Shown: positions 7,669 through 15,328 of the stretch, one piece after another
Layout: each line of letters starts with the position of its first letter
How positions within the stretch are numbered: position 1 is the first letter of the stretch
From: an uncultured Flavonifractor sp.
GTDB lineage: Bacteria; Bacillota; Clostridia; Oscillospirales; Oscillospiraceae
Reading direction: 5' to 3'
NCBI GenBank assembly: GCA_944383135.1
Contig: CALWOL010000126.1
Coordinates: 1-35,442, forward strand
DNA length: 35,442 nucleotides
Notes under the pieces: model-generated
Database searches by the model: none
What the model was told of the DNA's origin: nothing
What the model saw: the letters and a program-made list of their open reading frames with translations, nothing else
Translations under genes and position numbers: made by a program

Positions 7669-8532
7669 CTAGGTTCCGGCGGTGGGCAGAGGCACCTCAA
7701 ACTCCTGCATCCCCATGTAGCCGGGGGCAATTTCGTACTTTTCAAAGACCACCACGGCATTGCCCTTCTGATTGAGGTAGAAGGTCTGGTCCTCGGCGAT
7801 GGAGGTAAAGCCGCCCTCGTCCGGCTTGAAGTAACTGTTGTCCGGGTCCTGCTCCCGCAGGGCGATGCCCTCCCGCACCGCCTGGTTGGCCAGCTCCAGA
7901 TAGTCGGGGCCCAGCACGTCCCGCAGGGTGAGCTCCCGCCCCGCCTCCAGATCAATGTTGTAGGCGTAGTACTCGGTGTAGGCGCTGGCCAGCGTCTCGG
8001 TTTTGGTGAGGATGAAGGAGAGATACTGGTCGTTCTGGCACTTGATCTCATAGTCCACGCTGATCACAATGGGCATAAATTCCTCCGGGTCCCCGCCGGT
8101 GGCCACAAAGGCGGCCTTGGTCTCCCGGGCCCGGTCCTCCGCCTCCTGGAGCACCTGCTCAATGCGGGTCTGGATTTCGGTATTGATGCGCTGCTCCAGA
8201 TCGGTGGCGCCCTCCAGCTCCAGGGCGGGCAGGCGCACGTCAATGAGGTGCTCCCGGTCCTCCACGGTGTACTCCGCCACGGTAAAGACCCGGGCCAGAC
8301 GCCCCAGCACCGGCACATTGGACACCGCCTGGGCAAAGGTGGGGCTGGCGTTTATCAGCAGCACGAAGCAGGCGCACCCCGCCAGGGCGGCGGTAATGCT
8401 CCGGCGGATGGCCCGGCGGCTGGTCCGCCGCCGGCTGCCGGCGCGCACGGCGCTGGCCACGGCAAACTCCAGCTCCTCCGGAATGGGGGTTTGCCGGTAG
8501 GTCTCCCTGGCCCGCTCCCAAGCATCATTCAT
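7669..8532 (-). CDS. RsiV-like anti-sigma factor (DUF4163/DUF3298 ectodomain)
   Basis: A protein of 287 residues: a 45-residue basic cytoplasmic tail, one transmembrane helix (about 46-62), then an extracellular domain. The ectodomain holds a DUF4163-like part (around 95-170) and a DUF3298-like part (around 190-280, with DLEAGRELTLRDVLG and the EIAPGYMG/EVPL end typical of the fold). In Bacillus subtilis, RsiV of this layout binds lysozyme and is then cleaved, releasing SigV. The gene follows and overlaps the sigma gene by 8 bases, the classic arrangement. Lysozyme as ligand here is inference from the family. Confidence 0.82.
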   Translation of the reverse strand: MNDAWERARETYRQTPIPEELEFAVASAVRAGSRRRTSRRAIRRSITAALAGCACFVLLINASPTFAQAVSNVPVLGRLARVFTVAEYTVEDREHLIDVRLPALELEGATDLEQRINTEIQTRIEQVLQEAEDRARETKAAFVATGGDPEEFMPIVISVDYEIKCQNDQYLSFILTKTETLASAYTEYYAYNIDLEAGRELTLRDVLGPDYLELANQAVREGIALREQDPDNSYFKPDEGGFTSIAEDQTFYLNQKGNAVVVFEKYEIAPGYMGMQEFEVPLPTAGT

Positions 8533-9022
8533 AGGAACACTCCTCTCCTGTCAGCGCCCGCAGCTTCCCCAGGCTCTTGTACAGCCGGGACTTGACGGTA
8601 TTCAGGTTGGTTTCGGTCACCCGAGCAATCTCCTCCAGCTTCATATCCTGGAAAAAGCGCAGGCGGATGATGGTCTGCTCCCGGGGGTCCAGCCGCTCGA
8701 TGGCGGCGTACAAATCCAGCCGGGCCCCGTGGTCCCCCTGGGGGGCGGCGGCCTCCGCCAGACCGGCCTCCTCCAGGGAGACCAGCCGCCGGCTGCGGCG
8801 GTAATAGTTCATGCTCTCGTTAAGCAGAATGCGGTAAAACCAGGTCTTGAGGAACTCCGGATTGCGGAGGGAGTCCGATTTGGACAGAGCCTTCACAATG
8901 CTCTCCTGTACCACGTCCAGAGCGGCGTCCCGATTTTTGACATAGCTGTACGCCAGGCGGTAGAAAACCTCCTGGTGCGCCACGATATAGTCGGTGAGCC
9001 GCTGATGGGTGGTCTGCTCCAA
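8525..9022 (-). CDS. SigV-like ECF sigma factor
   Basis: A protein of 165 residues with sigma region 2 (FYRLAYSYVKNRDAALDVVQ, then WFYRILLNESMNYYR) and region 4 (LDPREQTIIRLRFFQDM, then LEEIARVTETNLNTVKSRLY as the helix-turn-helix). This form, followed by an RsiV-like gene, fits the SigV group that controls lysozyme resistance in Firmicutes. The start is a TTG at 9022 with AAGGAG nine to ten bases upstream; no better ATG exists in frame. Release from the downstream membrane protein would let it drive its own promoter. Target genes other than this operon cannot be told from the window. Confidence 0.87.
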   Translation of the reverse strand: MEQTTHQRLTDYIVAHQEVFYRLAYSYVKNRDAALDVVQESIVKALSKSDSLRNPEFLKTWFYRILLNESMNYYRRSRRLVSLEEAGLAEAAAPQGDHGARLDLYAAIERLDPREQTIIRLRFFQDMKLEEIARVTETNLNTVKSRLYKSLGKLRALTGEECSYE

Positions 9023-9054
9023 GATGGGCTGCTCCTTCCTGGTTCTGTTTCTTA

Positions 9055-9081
9055 GACGGGGGAGAGGGATAAAAAGTTTTC
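9055..9081 (-). promoter_or_regulatory. ECF-type autoregulatory promoter of the sigV-like operon
   Basis: On the minus strand GAAAAC (9081-9076), then 17 bases rich in C and T, then CGTC (9058-9055) followed by TAA. It matches the ECF pattern of an AAC-type -35 and CGTC -10 and has the same spacing as the candidate at 3277-3305. Confidence 0.62.
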
Positions 9082-9087
9082 CCCGAC

Positions 9088-9117
9088 AAAAAGGGCGGGG
9101 CCTTTCGGGGCCCCGCC
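9088..9117 (-). terminator. Rho-independent terminator after the DUF4358 gene
   Basis: GGCGGGGCC and GGCCCCGCC (9094-9117) pair over 9 bp with a short loop. On the minus strand the stem is followed by CTTTTT. It ends the thrE-to-DUF4358 unit just before the sigV promoter. Confidence 0.85.
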
Positions 9118-9123
9118 GGGAGG

Positions 9124-9597
9124 TTATTGGCTCAGCCCGTCCAGCACGGACTGGGCCTTGGCGGCGTCGGCGGCCACCACCAGGATGGCGGTGTCCCCCA
9201 GCCGGGTTACAATGGCCTGGTCCAGCTTGCTCACCTCGTCGGGCTGGTAGCTCTCCAGCATGGCCTTCTGGTCCGCCACCCGCTGCTCCAGCCCCGCCAG
9301 CGCGGCCTCGGCCACGTCGGTGGAGGACATGCGGAGCACCGCAATCTCCTCCGCGCCGGAGGACAGGGAGCCGTAGACCACCCCGTCGGTGACATCGGCG
9401 TAATCAATGCCGTAGAGAGAACAGGCGGCCTCGGTATCAATGGCGTCCAGCGCATCGGCAAAGGCGCCGGAATCCAGCAGGGCCTGGGCGGTCTGGGCGG
9501 GGTCCACCCCCGCCAGGCTCTTCTCCCCGCCGCAGGCGGTCAGGGCCAGGCAGAACACCAAAAGGGCGGGTACAAGACGAGTCAAAAGCTGCTTCAT
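9124..9597 (-). CDS. DUF4358 lipoprotein
   Basis: A protein of 157 residues with a lipoprotein signal peptide: LVFCLALTAC, lipidated cysteine at residue 22. The mature part is about 135 residues, and the family has no assigned biochemical role that I know of. Its start overlaps the stop of the SGNH hydrolase as ATGA, with GGAAGGAG upstream. DUF4358 lipoproteins are often found beside SGNH hydrolases and membrane O-acyltransferases in Firmicutes, so a part in surface polymer acylation is a reasonable inference. No acyltransferase gene is present here. Confidence 0.75.
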   Translation of the reverse strand: MKQLLTRLVPALLVFCLALTACGGEKSLAGVDPAQTAQALLDSGAFADALDAIDTEAACSLYGIDYADVTDGVVYGSLSSGAEEIAVLRMSSTDVAEAALAGLEQRVADQKAMLESYQPDEVSKLDQAIVTRLGDTAILVVAADAAKAQSVLDGLSQ

Positions 9598-10535
9598 TCT
9601 ATCTCTGCTCCTTCCGCGGCGGCCACACCTGCCTGGTACACCTCGCTCTCCACGGTGTGCTCCATCAGGTAGGCCAGCCATTTTTGATACCAGGCTTTGG
9701 TAAAGTGGACCCCGTCCACCGTGGCGTCGGCGGGCAGGATGCCGTTTTCATCGCTGAGGGCCGTGGCCACGTCCAGCAGAATGACCTGCTCCTCCTGGGC
9801 CAGCTGGGGGTAGATGGCGTTATAGGCGGCCACCCGGTCGTTGTTGACGTAGGAGGCCTGATCGTTGGCCTTGCACTTGGCCGGATTGACGGGCACCAGA
9901 TTTTCCAGGTAAATGACCGCGTCGGGCTGGAGCTGGCGCACCTTCTCCAAAAAGGCGGCAAAGGTCTTGTGGAAGGACTCGTCGTTGTAATAGCCCAGCT
10001 CGTTAATACCCAGGGAGATGTAAATTTTGCCGTACTGGGGACCCCGCTCCAGAGCCTCCACCACGGTGTACTTGCCGCCGTCCAGCTCAATAACATCCTT
10101 GGTCTCCATCTCGAAGATGGTCAGACCCTTGTAGCAGTAAAAGCTGGCCCCCTTGATGCCGCTGTACAGCCGCAGACCGTCGGTGCGGGAATCCCCGATG
10201 AACAGGGCGTCGGAGAAGTAGTCCATCTCCACCGCCTCCGCCGCCGGGGCGGGCTGGGTGAAGTCAAAGGGCTGAGGGGTGGGCTCCGGCGTGGGGGTGG
10301 GGGTCGGCGTGGAGGTCGGCGTGGGGGTAGGCGTGGCGATGGGGGCGACGCTCTCCCCAGGGGCCTGGGAGGGCTGGCCCGCCGTCCGGGGGGACTCCTG
10401 GGGGGACTGGCCCAGGGAGGGGATGATCATCAGCGCCAGGCAGACCACCACGGCGGCGGCGGCCAGAGGAAGAATGGGCGGCCGCTTTTTGCGGTCACGC
10501 CGGATATGTTTGGGTTGATACTGGAGAGAGGACAA
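9594..10535 (-). CDS. Membrane-anchored SGNH/GDSL-family hydrolase
   Basis: A protein of 313 residues. A basic N-terminus is followed by a transmembrane anchor (about 21-39), then a Pro/Thr-rich linker of TP repeats (about 66-88) and an SGNH hydrolase domain. Catalytic blocks are visible: FIGDSRTDG (nucleophile S116), GINE (oxyanion N178) and DGVH (D274, H277). These enzymes hydrolyse or transfer acyl esters on carbohydrates and lipids; this one would face the cell wall. The TTG start at 10535 has AGGTG eight bases upstream. It lies 12 bases after the HAD gene and is coupled to the DUF4358 gene. Substrate unknown. Confidence 0.82.
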   Translation of the reverse strand: MSSLQYQPKHIRRDRKKRPPILPLAAAAVVVCLALMIIPSLGQSPQESPRTAGQPSQAPGESVAPIATPTPTPTSTPTPTPTPEPTPQPFDFTQPAPAAEAVEMDYFSDALFIGDSRTDGLRLYSGIKGASFYCYKGLTIFEMETKDVIELDGGKYTVVEALERGPQYGKIYISLGINELGYYNDESFHKTFAAFLEKVRQLQPDAVIYLENLVPVNPAKCKANDQASYVNNDRVAAYNAIYPQLAQEEQVILLDVATALSDENGILPADATVDGVHFTKAWYQKWLAYLMEHTVESEVYQAGVAAAEGAEIE

Positions 10536-10547
10536 GGGTAAGACACC

Positions 10548-11261
10548 TCATTTTTTCTGTATTTGGGAGGCCGGTCCCAGGACCAGCTCCTCCAGCTGTG
10601 TGTAGTCCGCCGCCTCCCACCGGGGAATCCAGAGGGTGGGGTTGGGCAGGCGGCCGGGGTTGAACCAGGCGGCGGGCAGGCCGCAGTCCAGGGCGCCCCG
10701 GATATCGGTGGCCAGGTTATCCCCCACCACCAGAACCCGCTCCCTGGGGGGATTGCCCAGCCGCCGGAGCACCCCCTCAAAAAACACGGGGGAGGGCTTG
10801 GCGGCCCCCAGCTCCTCCGAGATAAACAGGTGGGGAATAAGGTCCGCCAGGGGGGAGCGGGCAAAGCGGCCCCGCTGGGCCCGGGCCACGCCGTTGGTGA
10901 TGATGGCCAGGGTGCAGTGGGGGGCCAGGGCGCGGCACAGCGCCTCCGCCCCGGGGAGGAGAAAGGCCCCCTGGGCCAGGTAATTCAGGTAATCCCGGTT
11001 GAATTGAACGGGGTCGTCGCTGCCCCCCATGGCCCGGACAAAGGCGGCAAACCGCTCCACCACCAGGAAGTCCTGGGTGACCTCCCCCTTGTCCAGCCTG
11101 GCCCACAGGGCCCGGTTGATGGACAGGTAGCGCTCCAGCGTGGCCGGATCGGTGGGATAGCCCCGCTCCGTGAGTACCTGGCGCAGGGCGGTATCCTCCG
11201 CCAAATCAAAGTCGAACAGGGTGTTGTCCGCGTCAAAGAGAACAAAGTCAAAGTTTGCCAT
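10548..11261 (-). CDS. HAD-superfamily hydrolase, YjjG-like nucleotidase
   Basis: A cytoplasmic protein of 237 residues. HAD motif I is FDADNT (nucleophile D10, acid D12), motif II is the ITNG near residue 120, motif III is the lysine of AAKPSP and motif IV is VGDNLATDIRGA. The helical cap inserted after motif I (LAEDTALRQVL and following) and the overall length match the YjjG family, which dephosphorylates pyrimidine and non-canonical nucleoside 5'-monophosphates (house-cleaning). GGGAGG precedes the ATG. It overlaps the exporter subunit gene by 14 bases. Phosphoglycolate phosphatase-like activity cannot be excluded. Confidence 0.8.
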   Translation of the reverse strand: MANFDFVLFDADNTLFDFDLAEDTALRQVLTERGYPTDPATLERYLSINRALWARLDKGEVTQDFLVVERFAAFVRAMGGSDDPVQFNRDYLNYLAQGAFLLPGAEALCRALAPHCTLAIITNGVARAQRGRFARSPLADLIPHLFISEELGAAKPSPVFFEGVLRRLGNPPRERVLVVGDNLATDIRGALDCGLPAAWFNPGRLPNPTLWIPRWEAADYTQLEELVLGPASQIQKK

Positions 11262-11727
11262 GGGGTTCCTCCCGCCGCATCCGGCGCTTTTCCTGTGAAA
11301 TCAGAATCAGCCGCATCAGGGAGGAGACCAGCAGCACCCCGGTGGCCAGGGCCCCCGCCAGGCCCAGTGTGTGGAGCAGGGAGGAGAGGAAGAGAGAGGT
11401 CTCGCCGCTCATGGCGTGCTCCATGGTGTAGTAGATGCCCCCGCCGGGCACCAGGGGAAAGAGGGCCACCAGCAGATAGCTGGTTACCGGGCACTTCCGC
11501 AGCCGGGCCATCAGCTCCGACCAGGCGGAGATGACCAGGGCGGCGAAAAAGGACTGGATGATGTCGCTGTGGACCAGGGGAGCGGTGAGCAGGTAGCACA
11601 GCCAGCCCAGGGCGCCGCCTCCGGCGCAGATAAACATGCCCACCCCGTGGATGTTGAACAGCAGGGAAAAGCCGATGCAGGCCAGGAAGGCCCAAAGACA
11701 GGGGAGGTAATAGCTCAGCTCGTCCAT
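11248..11727 (-). CDS. Threonine/serine exporter, small subunit (ThrE C-terminal half)
   Basis: A membrane protein of 159 residues with about five hydrophobic helices and the signature LVALFPLVPGGGIYYTM, typical of the short ThrE_2/DUF3815 half. With the preceding gene it would form the two-part version of ThrE, which in Corynebacterium is a single fused protein exporting threonine and serine. The pair is separated by one base, so the subunits are probably made together. GGAGG precedes the ATG. The transported substrate in this organism is inferred from the family only. Confidence 0.82.
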   Translation of the reverse strand: MDELSYYLPCLWAFLACIGFSLLFNIHGVGMFICAGGGALGWLCYLLTAPLVHSDIIQSFFAALVISAWSELMARLRKCPVTSYLLVALFPLVPGGGIYYTMEHAMSGETSLFLSSLLHTLGLAGALATGVLLVSSLMRLILISQEKRRMRREEPHGKL

Positions 11728-11728
11728 C

Positions 11729-12502
11729 TTAACCTCCCATAAACAGCCCGGTGAGACCCAGGGACAGGGCGGTGCCCAGGGCGATGGCCGCCCCGATGAG
11801 CAGGGCCTCCGCCCCCTTGCTGATGCCGGCCACCATGTCCCCGGCCATGATATCCCGCATGGCGTTGGTAATGGCGATGCCGGGCACCAGGGCCATCAGG
11901 GCGCCGATGATAATCAAATCCAGATTGTGGCCCAGACCCAGGGCGGTGAGACCCACCGCCGCCAGGGCGGAGGCGGCGCCCCCCGCCACGGTTTTGAAGA
12001 ACAGGTTGGCTCCCAGCCGGGAGGTGAGGGTGAGGCACAGGCCGATGACCACCCCGCACAGCCCGCCGCACACCCCGTCCAGGGGGGAGCCGCCGTAGAA
12101 CAGGGAAAACGTGCCGCAGCCCAGGAAGTAGGCCAGCAGCTGGACCCACAGGGGGTAGACCCGGTGGGTGCGCTGAATGGCCCGCATCCGCTCCAGCGCC
12201 TCGTCAAAGGGGGGCGCCTGCCGGCACAGCCGGCGGCACAGGCCGTTATACTGCTCCAGCAGATAGATGTCGGTGCCGTGGGCGGGCATCCGCCGGATTT
12301 GGGTCAGAGGCTCCCCCTCCGGAGAGGTGAGGCTGATGATGATGCAGTTGGGAATGGCGAAAACCTCCCCCTGCGCCACCCCGTAGGCCTGGAGCAGACG
12401 GCGGATGGACTCCTCCACCCGGTAGATTTCCGCGCCGCTTTCCATCAGCCGGTAGCCCATTTCGCTGACCAGACACAGCAGCTTGTTGTAGTCCAAATCC
12501 AA
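11729..12502 (-). CDS. Threonine/serine exporter, large subunit (ThrE N-terminal half)
   Basis: A protein of 257 residues. The first ~120 residues are cytoplasmic and carry the DUF1212/ThrE signature (GYRLMESGAEIYRVEESIRR and FAIPNCIIISL). About five transmembrane helices follow, with LVPGIAITNAMRDIMAGDMVAG, the conserved proline/glycine loop of the family. It is the first gene of the unit running to 9124. The start is a TTG at 12502; the upstream frame is closed by a stop and no ATG is available. Ribosome-site match is modest (AAGGG, ten bases away). Confidence 0.83.
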   Translation of the reverse strand: MDLDYNKLLCLVSEMGYRLMESGAEIYRVEESIRRLLQAYGVAQGEVFAIPNCIIISLTSPEGEPLTQIRRMPAHGTDIYLLEQYNGLCRRLCRQAPPFDEALERMRAIQRTHRVYPLWVQLLAYFLGCGTFSLFYGGSPLDGVCGGLCGVVIGLCLTLTSRLGANLFFKTVAGGAASALAAVGLTALGLGHNLDLIIIGALMALVPGIAITNAMRDIMAGDMVAGISKGAEALLIGAAIALGTALSLGLTGLFMGG

Positions 12503-12619
12503 ACAGCCTGCACCCTTTCCGACAAGTCAGGCGGCCTCCTTTCCGGGGTGGGTGTGCTGCTATCCCACAGACGGAGAGGCCGGTGAAAAAGTTGACGTAA
12601 AATGGGAAAAAATAAAAAA

Positions 12620-12648
12620 CAAAGAAAAAAGCCGCCCCACGGGGCGGC
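12620..12648 (-). terminator. Intrinsic terminator between the P-type ATPase and thrE genes
   Basis: GCCGCCCC/GGGGCGGC (12631-12648) followed on the minus strand by TTTTTTCTTTGTTTTTT. It should end ATPase transcripts. Because a promoter-like element lies upstream of it (12709-12717), it may also act as an attenuator in the thrE leader. Confidence 0.85.
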
Positions 12649-12708
12649 AGCCGCTTCCACGGCTGAAAAAGCACCCGGGGAGCAGGCCGTCCGGCCCGCT
12701 CCGCAGGT

Positions 12709-12717
12709 ATTATATCA
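12709..12717 (-). promoter_or_regulatory. Extended -10 promoter candidate upstream of thrE
   Basis: TGATATAAT on the minus strand (12717-12709), an exact extended -10. No clear -35. Transcription would begin near 12702, at the foot of a 10-bp hairpin (12679-12702, GGAGCGGGCC/GGCCTGCTCC with one G-U), then meet a second hairpin (12648-12665) and the terminator. It is 207 bases ahead of the thrE start. Confidence 0.5.
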
Positions 12718-12745
12718 CAACTCCTTTGGGAATACGATATGAAAA

Positions 12746-14620
12746 TCAAGCCGTTTTTTTCCGGTTCCAGGCCAGCAAAATGGCGGAATTGACAATCACC
12801 GCCACTGAGCCGGCGTTGTGGACCAGGGCGCCCACCACCGGGTTGAGGATTCCGGTGATGGCCAGCACAATGGCGGCGAAATTCAGCGCCATGGAGAAGG
12901 TCAGGTTGCATTTGATGGTGGTCATCATCCGCCGGGCCAGGCCCAGCAGATGGGGCAGCTCCCGGATGTCGTCACTGATGAGGGCGATGTCGGCGGCATC
13001 CACGGCGATGTCGCTGCCCACACCCCCCATGGCAATACCCACCATGGCCTTTTTCAGGGCGGGGGCGTCGTTCACCCCGTCTCCCACCATGCACACCGGA
13101 AGGCCGGCGGCCTGGCTTTGGGCAATCCACTCCAGCTTATCCTCCGGCAGACAGCCCGCCCGCACCTGGTCAATGCCCAGCCGGGCGGCGATGTGGCGGG
13201 CGGCAGCGGCATGGTCGCCGGTGAGGAGCACCGGCTCCACCCCCGCCCGCCGGACCTGCTCCACCGTGTCCGCCGCATCCGCCCGCAGGGTGTCCGCCAG
13301 GGCCAGCAGCCCCACCAGCTCCCCTCCGGCGGCCAGAAAGACGACGGTGCTCCCCTCCGCCCGGCAGGCGCCGGCGGCCGCCGCCCCCTCCGGGGTGAGG
13401 AAAACGCCCGCCTCCTCCAGCAAGGCGGCGCTGCCCGCCAGCAGAGGGATTCCCTCTACCACCGCCCGCACGCCCCGGCCGGGAAGCATCTGAAACTCCG
13501 CAGCCTCCGGAATGGACAGTCCCCGCTCCCGGCAGCAGCGCACCACCGCCTTTCCCAGGGGGTGCTCCGAGCGGGCTTCCGCCGCCGCCGCGGCGGAAAA
13601 GAGCCGCTCCTCCGGCCAGCGGGGATGGAGGGAGACCACCGCCGCCACCCGGGGCACGCCCAGGGTGAGAGTGCCCGTCTTGTCAAAGGCGGCCCGGCGC
13701 ACCAGGGCCAGCCGCTCCAGGGCGTCCCCCTCCCGCACCAAAAAGCCGTGGCGGGTGGCGTTGCCGATGGCGGCCATAATGGCGGTGGGGGTGGCCAGCA
13801 CCAGGGCGCAGGGACAGAATACCACCAGAATGGTCACCGCCCGGATGAGCTGGCCGGTGAAGAGCCAGGTGAGAGCGGCGGCGGACAGGGCAATTCCCAC
13901 AATCCAGGTGGCCCACCGGTCCGCCAGCCCCACGATTTTGGCTTTCCCCGCGTCGGCGGACTGGATGAGGCGAATCATCCGCTGGATGGAGCTGTCCTCT
14001 CCCACCCGCTCCGCCACCATGTCAAAGGAGCCGAACTGGTTGACCGTGCCGCTGGACACCTCATCCCCCGGCCCCTTGTCCACCGGCAGGGACTCCCCGG
14101 TCATCACCGCCTGATTGATGGCGGTCTGCCCGGCGCGGACCACTCCGTCCACCGGCACCGTCTCCCCGGGCAGCACCCGCAGCACATCCCCCACCCGTAC
14201 CTGCTGGGCGTCGATCAGCTCCTCCCCCTCCGGGGTGAGCCGCCGGGCGGTGCGGGGGGTGAGGCGCACCAGCTTCTCAATGCCCGCCCGGGCCCGGGCC
14301 ACCGTCAGCTCCTCCAGCAGAGCCCCCAGCTGCATGATGAAGGCCACCTCACCGGCGGCAAAGTCCTCCCCGATACACACCGAGGCCACCAGGGCAATGG
14401 ACACCAGCAAATCCGCCTTGACGTCAAAGGCGGTGACCAGGCCGTGAACGGCCTCCAGCAAAATGGGCACCCCGCAGAGCACAATGGCGATCCAGGCCGG
14501 GTCAAAGGGAAGGGAAAGCAGCTCAAACATGCTGGCCCCCAGGGCCAGGCCGGACAGAATGAGGAAGATTACGTCTCTTTTGATGCCGCCCCAGGCCAGC
14601 AGCGCCTCCAAACGTGCCAT
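12746..14620 (-). CDS. Heavy-metal-translocating P1B-type ATPase
   Basis: A membrane pump of 624 residues with the full P1B catalytic set: TGES (174-177), the transmembrane metal site CPC (269-271), DKTGT with phosphorylated D313, SEHP (351-354), TGD (467-469) and GDGVND (513-518). There is no N-terminal heavy-metal-associated domain. The final helices carry HNAGSVAVIVNSA, which lacks the MxxSS of typical CopA copper pumps and is nearer the Zn/Cd/Co group. So the metal cannot be assigned from motifs alone. ATG 14620 is chosen because AAGGAGG is seven bases upstream. The promoter carries two CsoR-like boxes, which points to copper or a related metal as inducer. Confidence 0.9.
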   Translation of the reverse strand: MARLEALLAWGGIKRDVIFLILSGLALGASMFELLSLPFDPAWIAIVLCGVPILLEAVHGLVTAFDVKADLLVSIALVASVCIGEDFAAGEVAFIMQLGALLEELTVARARAGIEKLVRLTPRTARRLTPEGEELIDAQQVRVGDVLRVLPGETVPVDGVVRAGQTAINQAVMTGESLPVDKGPGDEVSSGTVNQFGSFDMVAERVGEDSSIQRMIRLIQSADAGKAKIVGLADRWATWIVGIALSAAALTWLFTGQLIRAVTILVVFCPCALVLATPTAIMAAIGNATRHGFLVREGDALERLALVRRAAFDKTGTLTLGVPRVAAVVSLHPRWPEERLFSAAAAAEARSEHPLGKAVVRCCRERGLSIPEAAEFQMLPGRGVRAVVEGIPLLAGSAALLEEAGVFLTPEGAAAAGACRAEGSTVVFLAAGGELVGLLALADTLRADAADTVEQVRRAGVEPVLLTGDHAAAARHIAARLGIDQVRAGCLPEDKLEWIAQSQAAGLPVCMVGDGVNDAPALKKAMVGIAMGGVGSDIAVDAADIALISDDIRELPHLLGLARRMMTTIKCNLTFSMALNFAAIVLAITGILNPVVGALVHNAGSVAVIVNSAILLAWNRKKTA

Positions 14621-14634
14621 AACCACGCCTCCTT

Positions 14635-14685
14635 ATACCAATGGGGGTATGGGTATATTATACCCTGGGGGGTATTTGCTGTCAA
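14635..14685 (-). promoter_or_regulatory. Consensus sigma-A promoter with two CsoR-like operator boxes
   Basis: On the minus strand TTGACA (14685-14680), 17 bases, TATAAT (14662-14657): a perfect consensus. Two 16-base boxes of the form ATACC-N4-GGGGTAT, written on the plus strand, lie at 14635-14650 (ATACCAATGGGGGTAT) and 14660-14675 (ATACCCTGGGGGGTAT), 25 bases apart. The second overlaps the -10 and spacer. They resemble the operators bound by CsoR/RcnR-family copper- or nickel-sensing repressors. No csoR gene is in the window. Confidence 0.75.
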
Positions 14686-14686
14686 G

Positions 14687-14719
14687 AAAAAACGCCGTGT
14701 ATCCTTCCAATACACGGCG
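14687..14719 (-). terminator. Rho-independent terminator after the second flavodoxin-fold gene
   Basis: CGCCGTGTAT/ATACACGGCG (14693-14719) with a 7-base loop, followed on the minus strand by TTTTTTC. It lies directly upstream of the ATPase promoter and insulates it. Confidence 0.9.
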
Positions 14720-14725
14720 CTGGGG

Positions 14726-15328
14726 TCAGGAACTTTCGATTTGCATGGTGCGCATCTCCGCCTCGGAGATCCCGTTCTTTTTTCCGTATTCCGTCCAGTA
14801 GGCGGCGGAGGCCTTCAGAAACAGGGACTTGGGGAGGGGCATGGCGGTGTGAAAGGAGGCATACCTGCCTGCCGCCACGGATTTGGCAAATTTTTTCACG
14901 GCCCCGGCGGCCAGAAAGCGGAAGGGCGTGTCCAGAATGGCCTCCCCGCTGCCGATTTTCAGTACGGAACCGAAGGGGAAGCCGTTTTGCCTGCAGAACA
15001 GGGCCACCATCTCCACCGCAATGTCATTCTGGCCATACTCCAGGAAACCGCAGTTAATCAGCACGGATACGGTGGGCTTGTGGGCGGGGAGGTGGGCCTC
15101 CAGGGCCTTGAGAAAATGCAGCAGGGTGACGGGCAGGCCGTCGGCGTACAGGGGAAAGGCCAGCACCAGGTCCGAATACGCGCCCACTTGGGCGCACAGC
15201 TGCTGGTGATTGCTCCGGGTAATTTCCAGATAGTCTCCCCGGCGGCAATCCAGAAACAGCTGGGCGTACCGCTTGGAATTGGATTTGGGTGCCCTGGGAC
15301 TGCCGTTGAGAATCAGGATACGGCCCAT
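14726..15328 (-). CDS. Flavodoxin-fold NAD(P)H-dependent oxidoreductase-like protein
   Basis: A protein of 200 residues beginning GRILILNGSPRAPKSNSKR, the FMN phosphate-binding loop of the flavodoxin-like/NADPH-dependent FMN reductase fold. LVLAFPLYADGLP matches the second FMN-contacting loop. The C-terminal third (about 135-200) diverges and carries no metal-binding cysteines. The start overlaps the end of the preceding flavodoxin-fold gene by 16 bases, with GGAGGAGGTG upstream of the ATG. The two small proteins may work as a pair. Substrate unknown. Confidence 0.7.
   Translation of the reverse strand: MGRILILNGSPRAPKSNSKRYAQLFLDCRRGDYLEITRSNHQQLCAQVGAYSDLVLAFPLYADGLPVTLLHFLKALEAHLPAHKPTVSVLINCGFLEYGQNDIAVEMVALFCRQNGFPFGSVLKIGSGEAILDTPFRFLAAGAVKKFAKSVAAGRYASFHTAMPLPKSLFLKASAAYWTEYGKKNGISEAEMRTMQIESS

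Noticed and set aside
10270..10340. GT/GGGGGT-rich tandem repeat resembling a microsatellite
   Set aside because: It encodes the Thr-Pro linker of the membrane-anchored SGNH hydrolase in frame.
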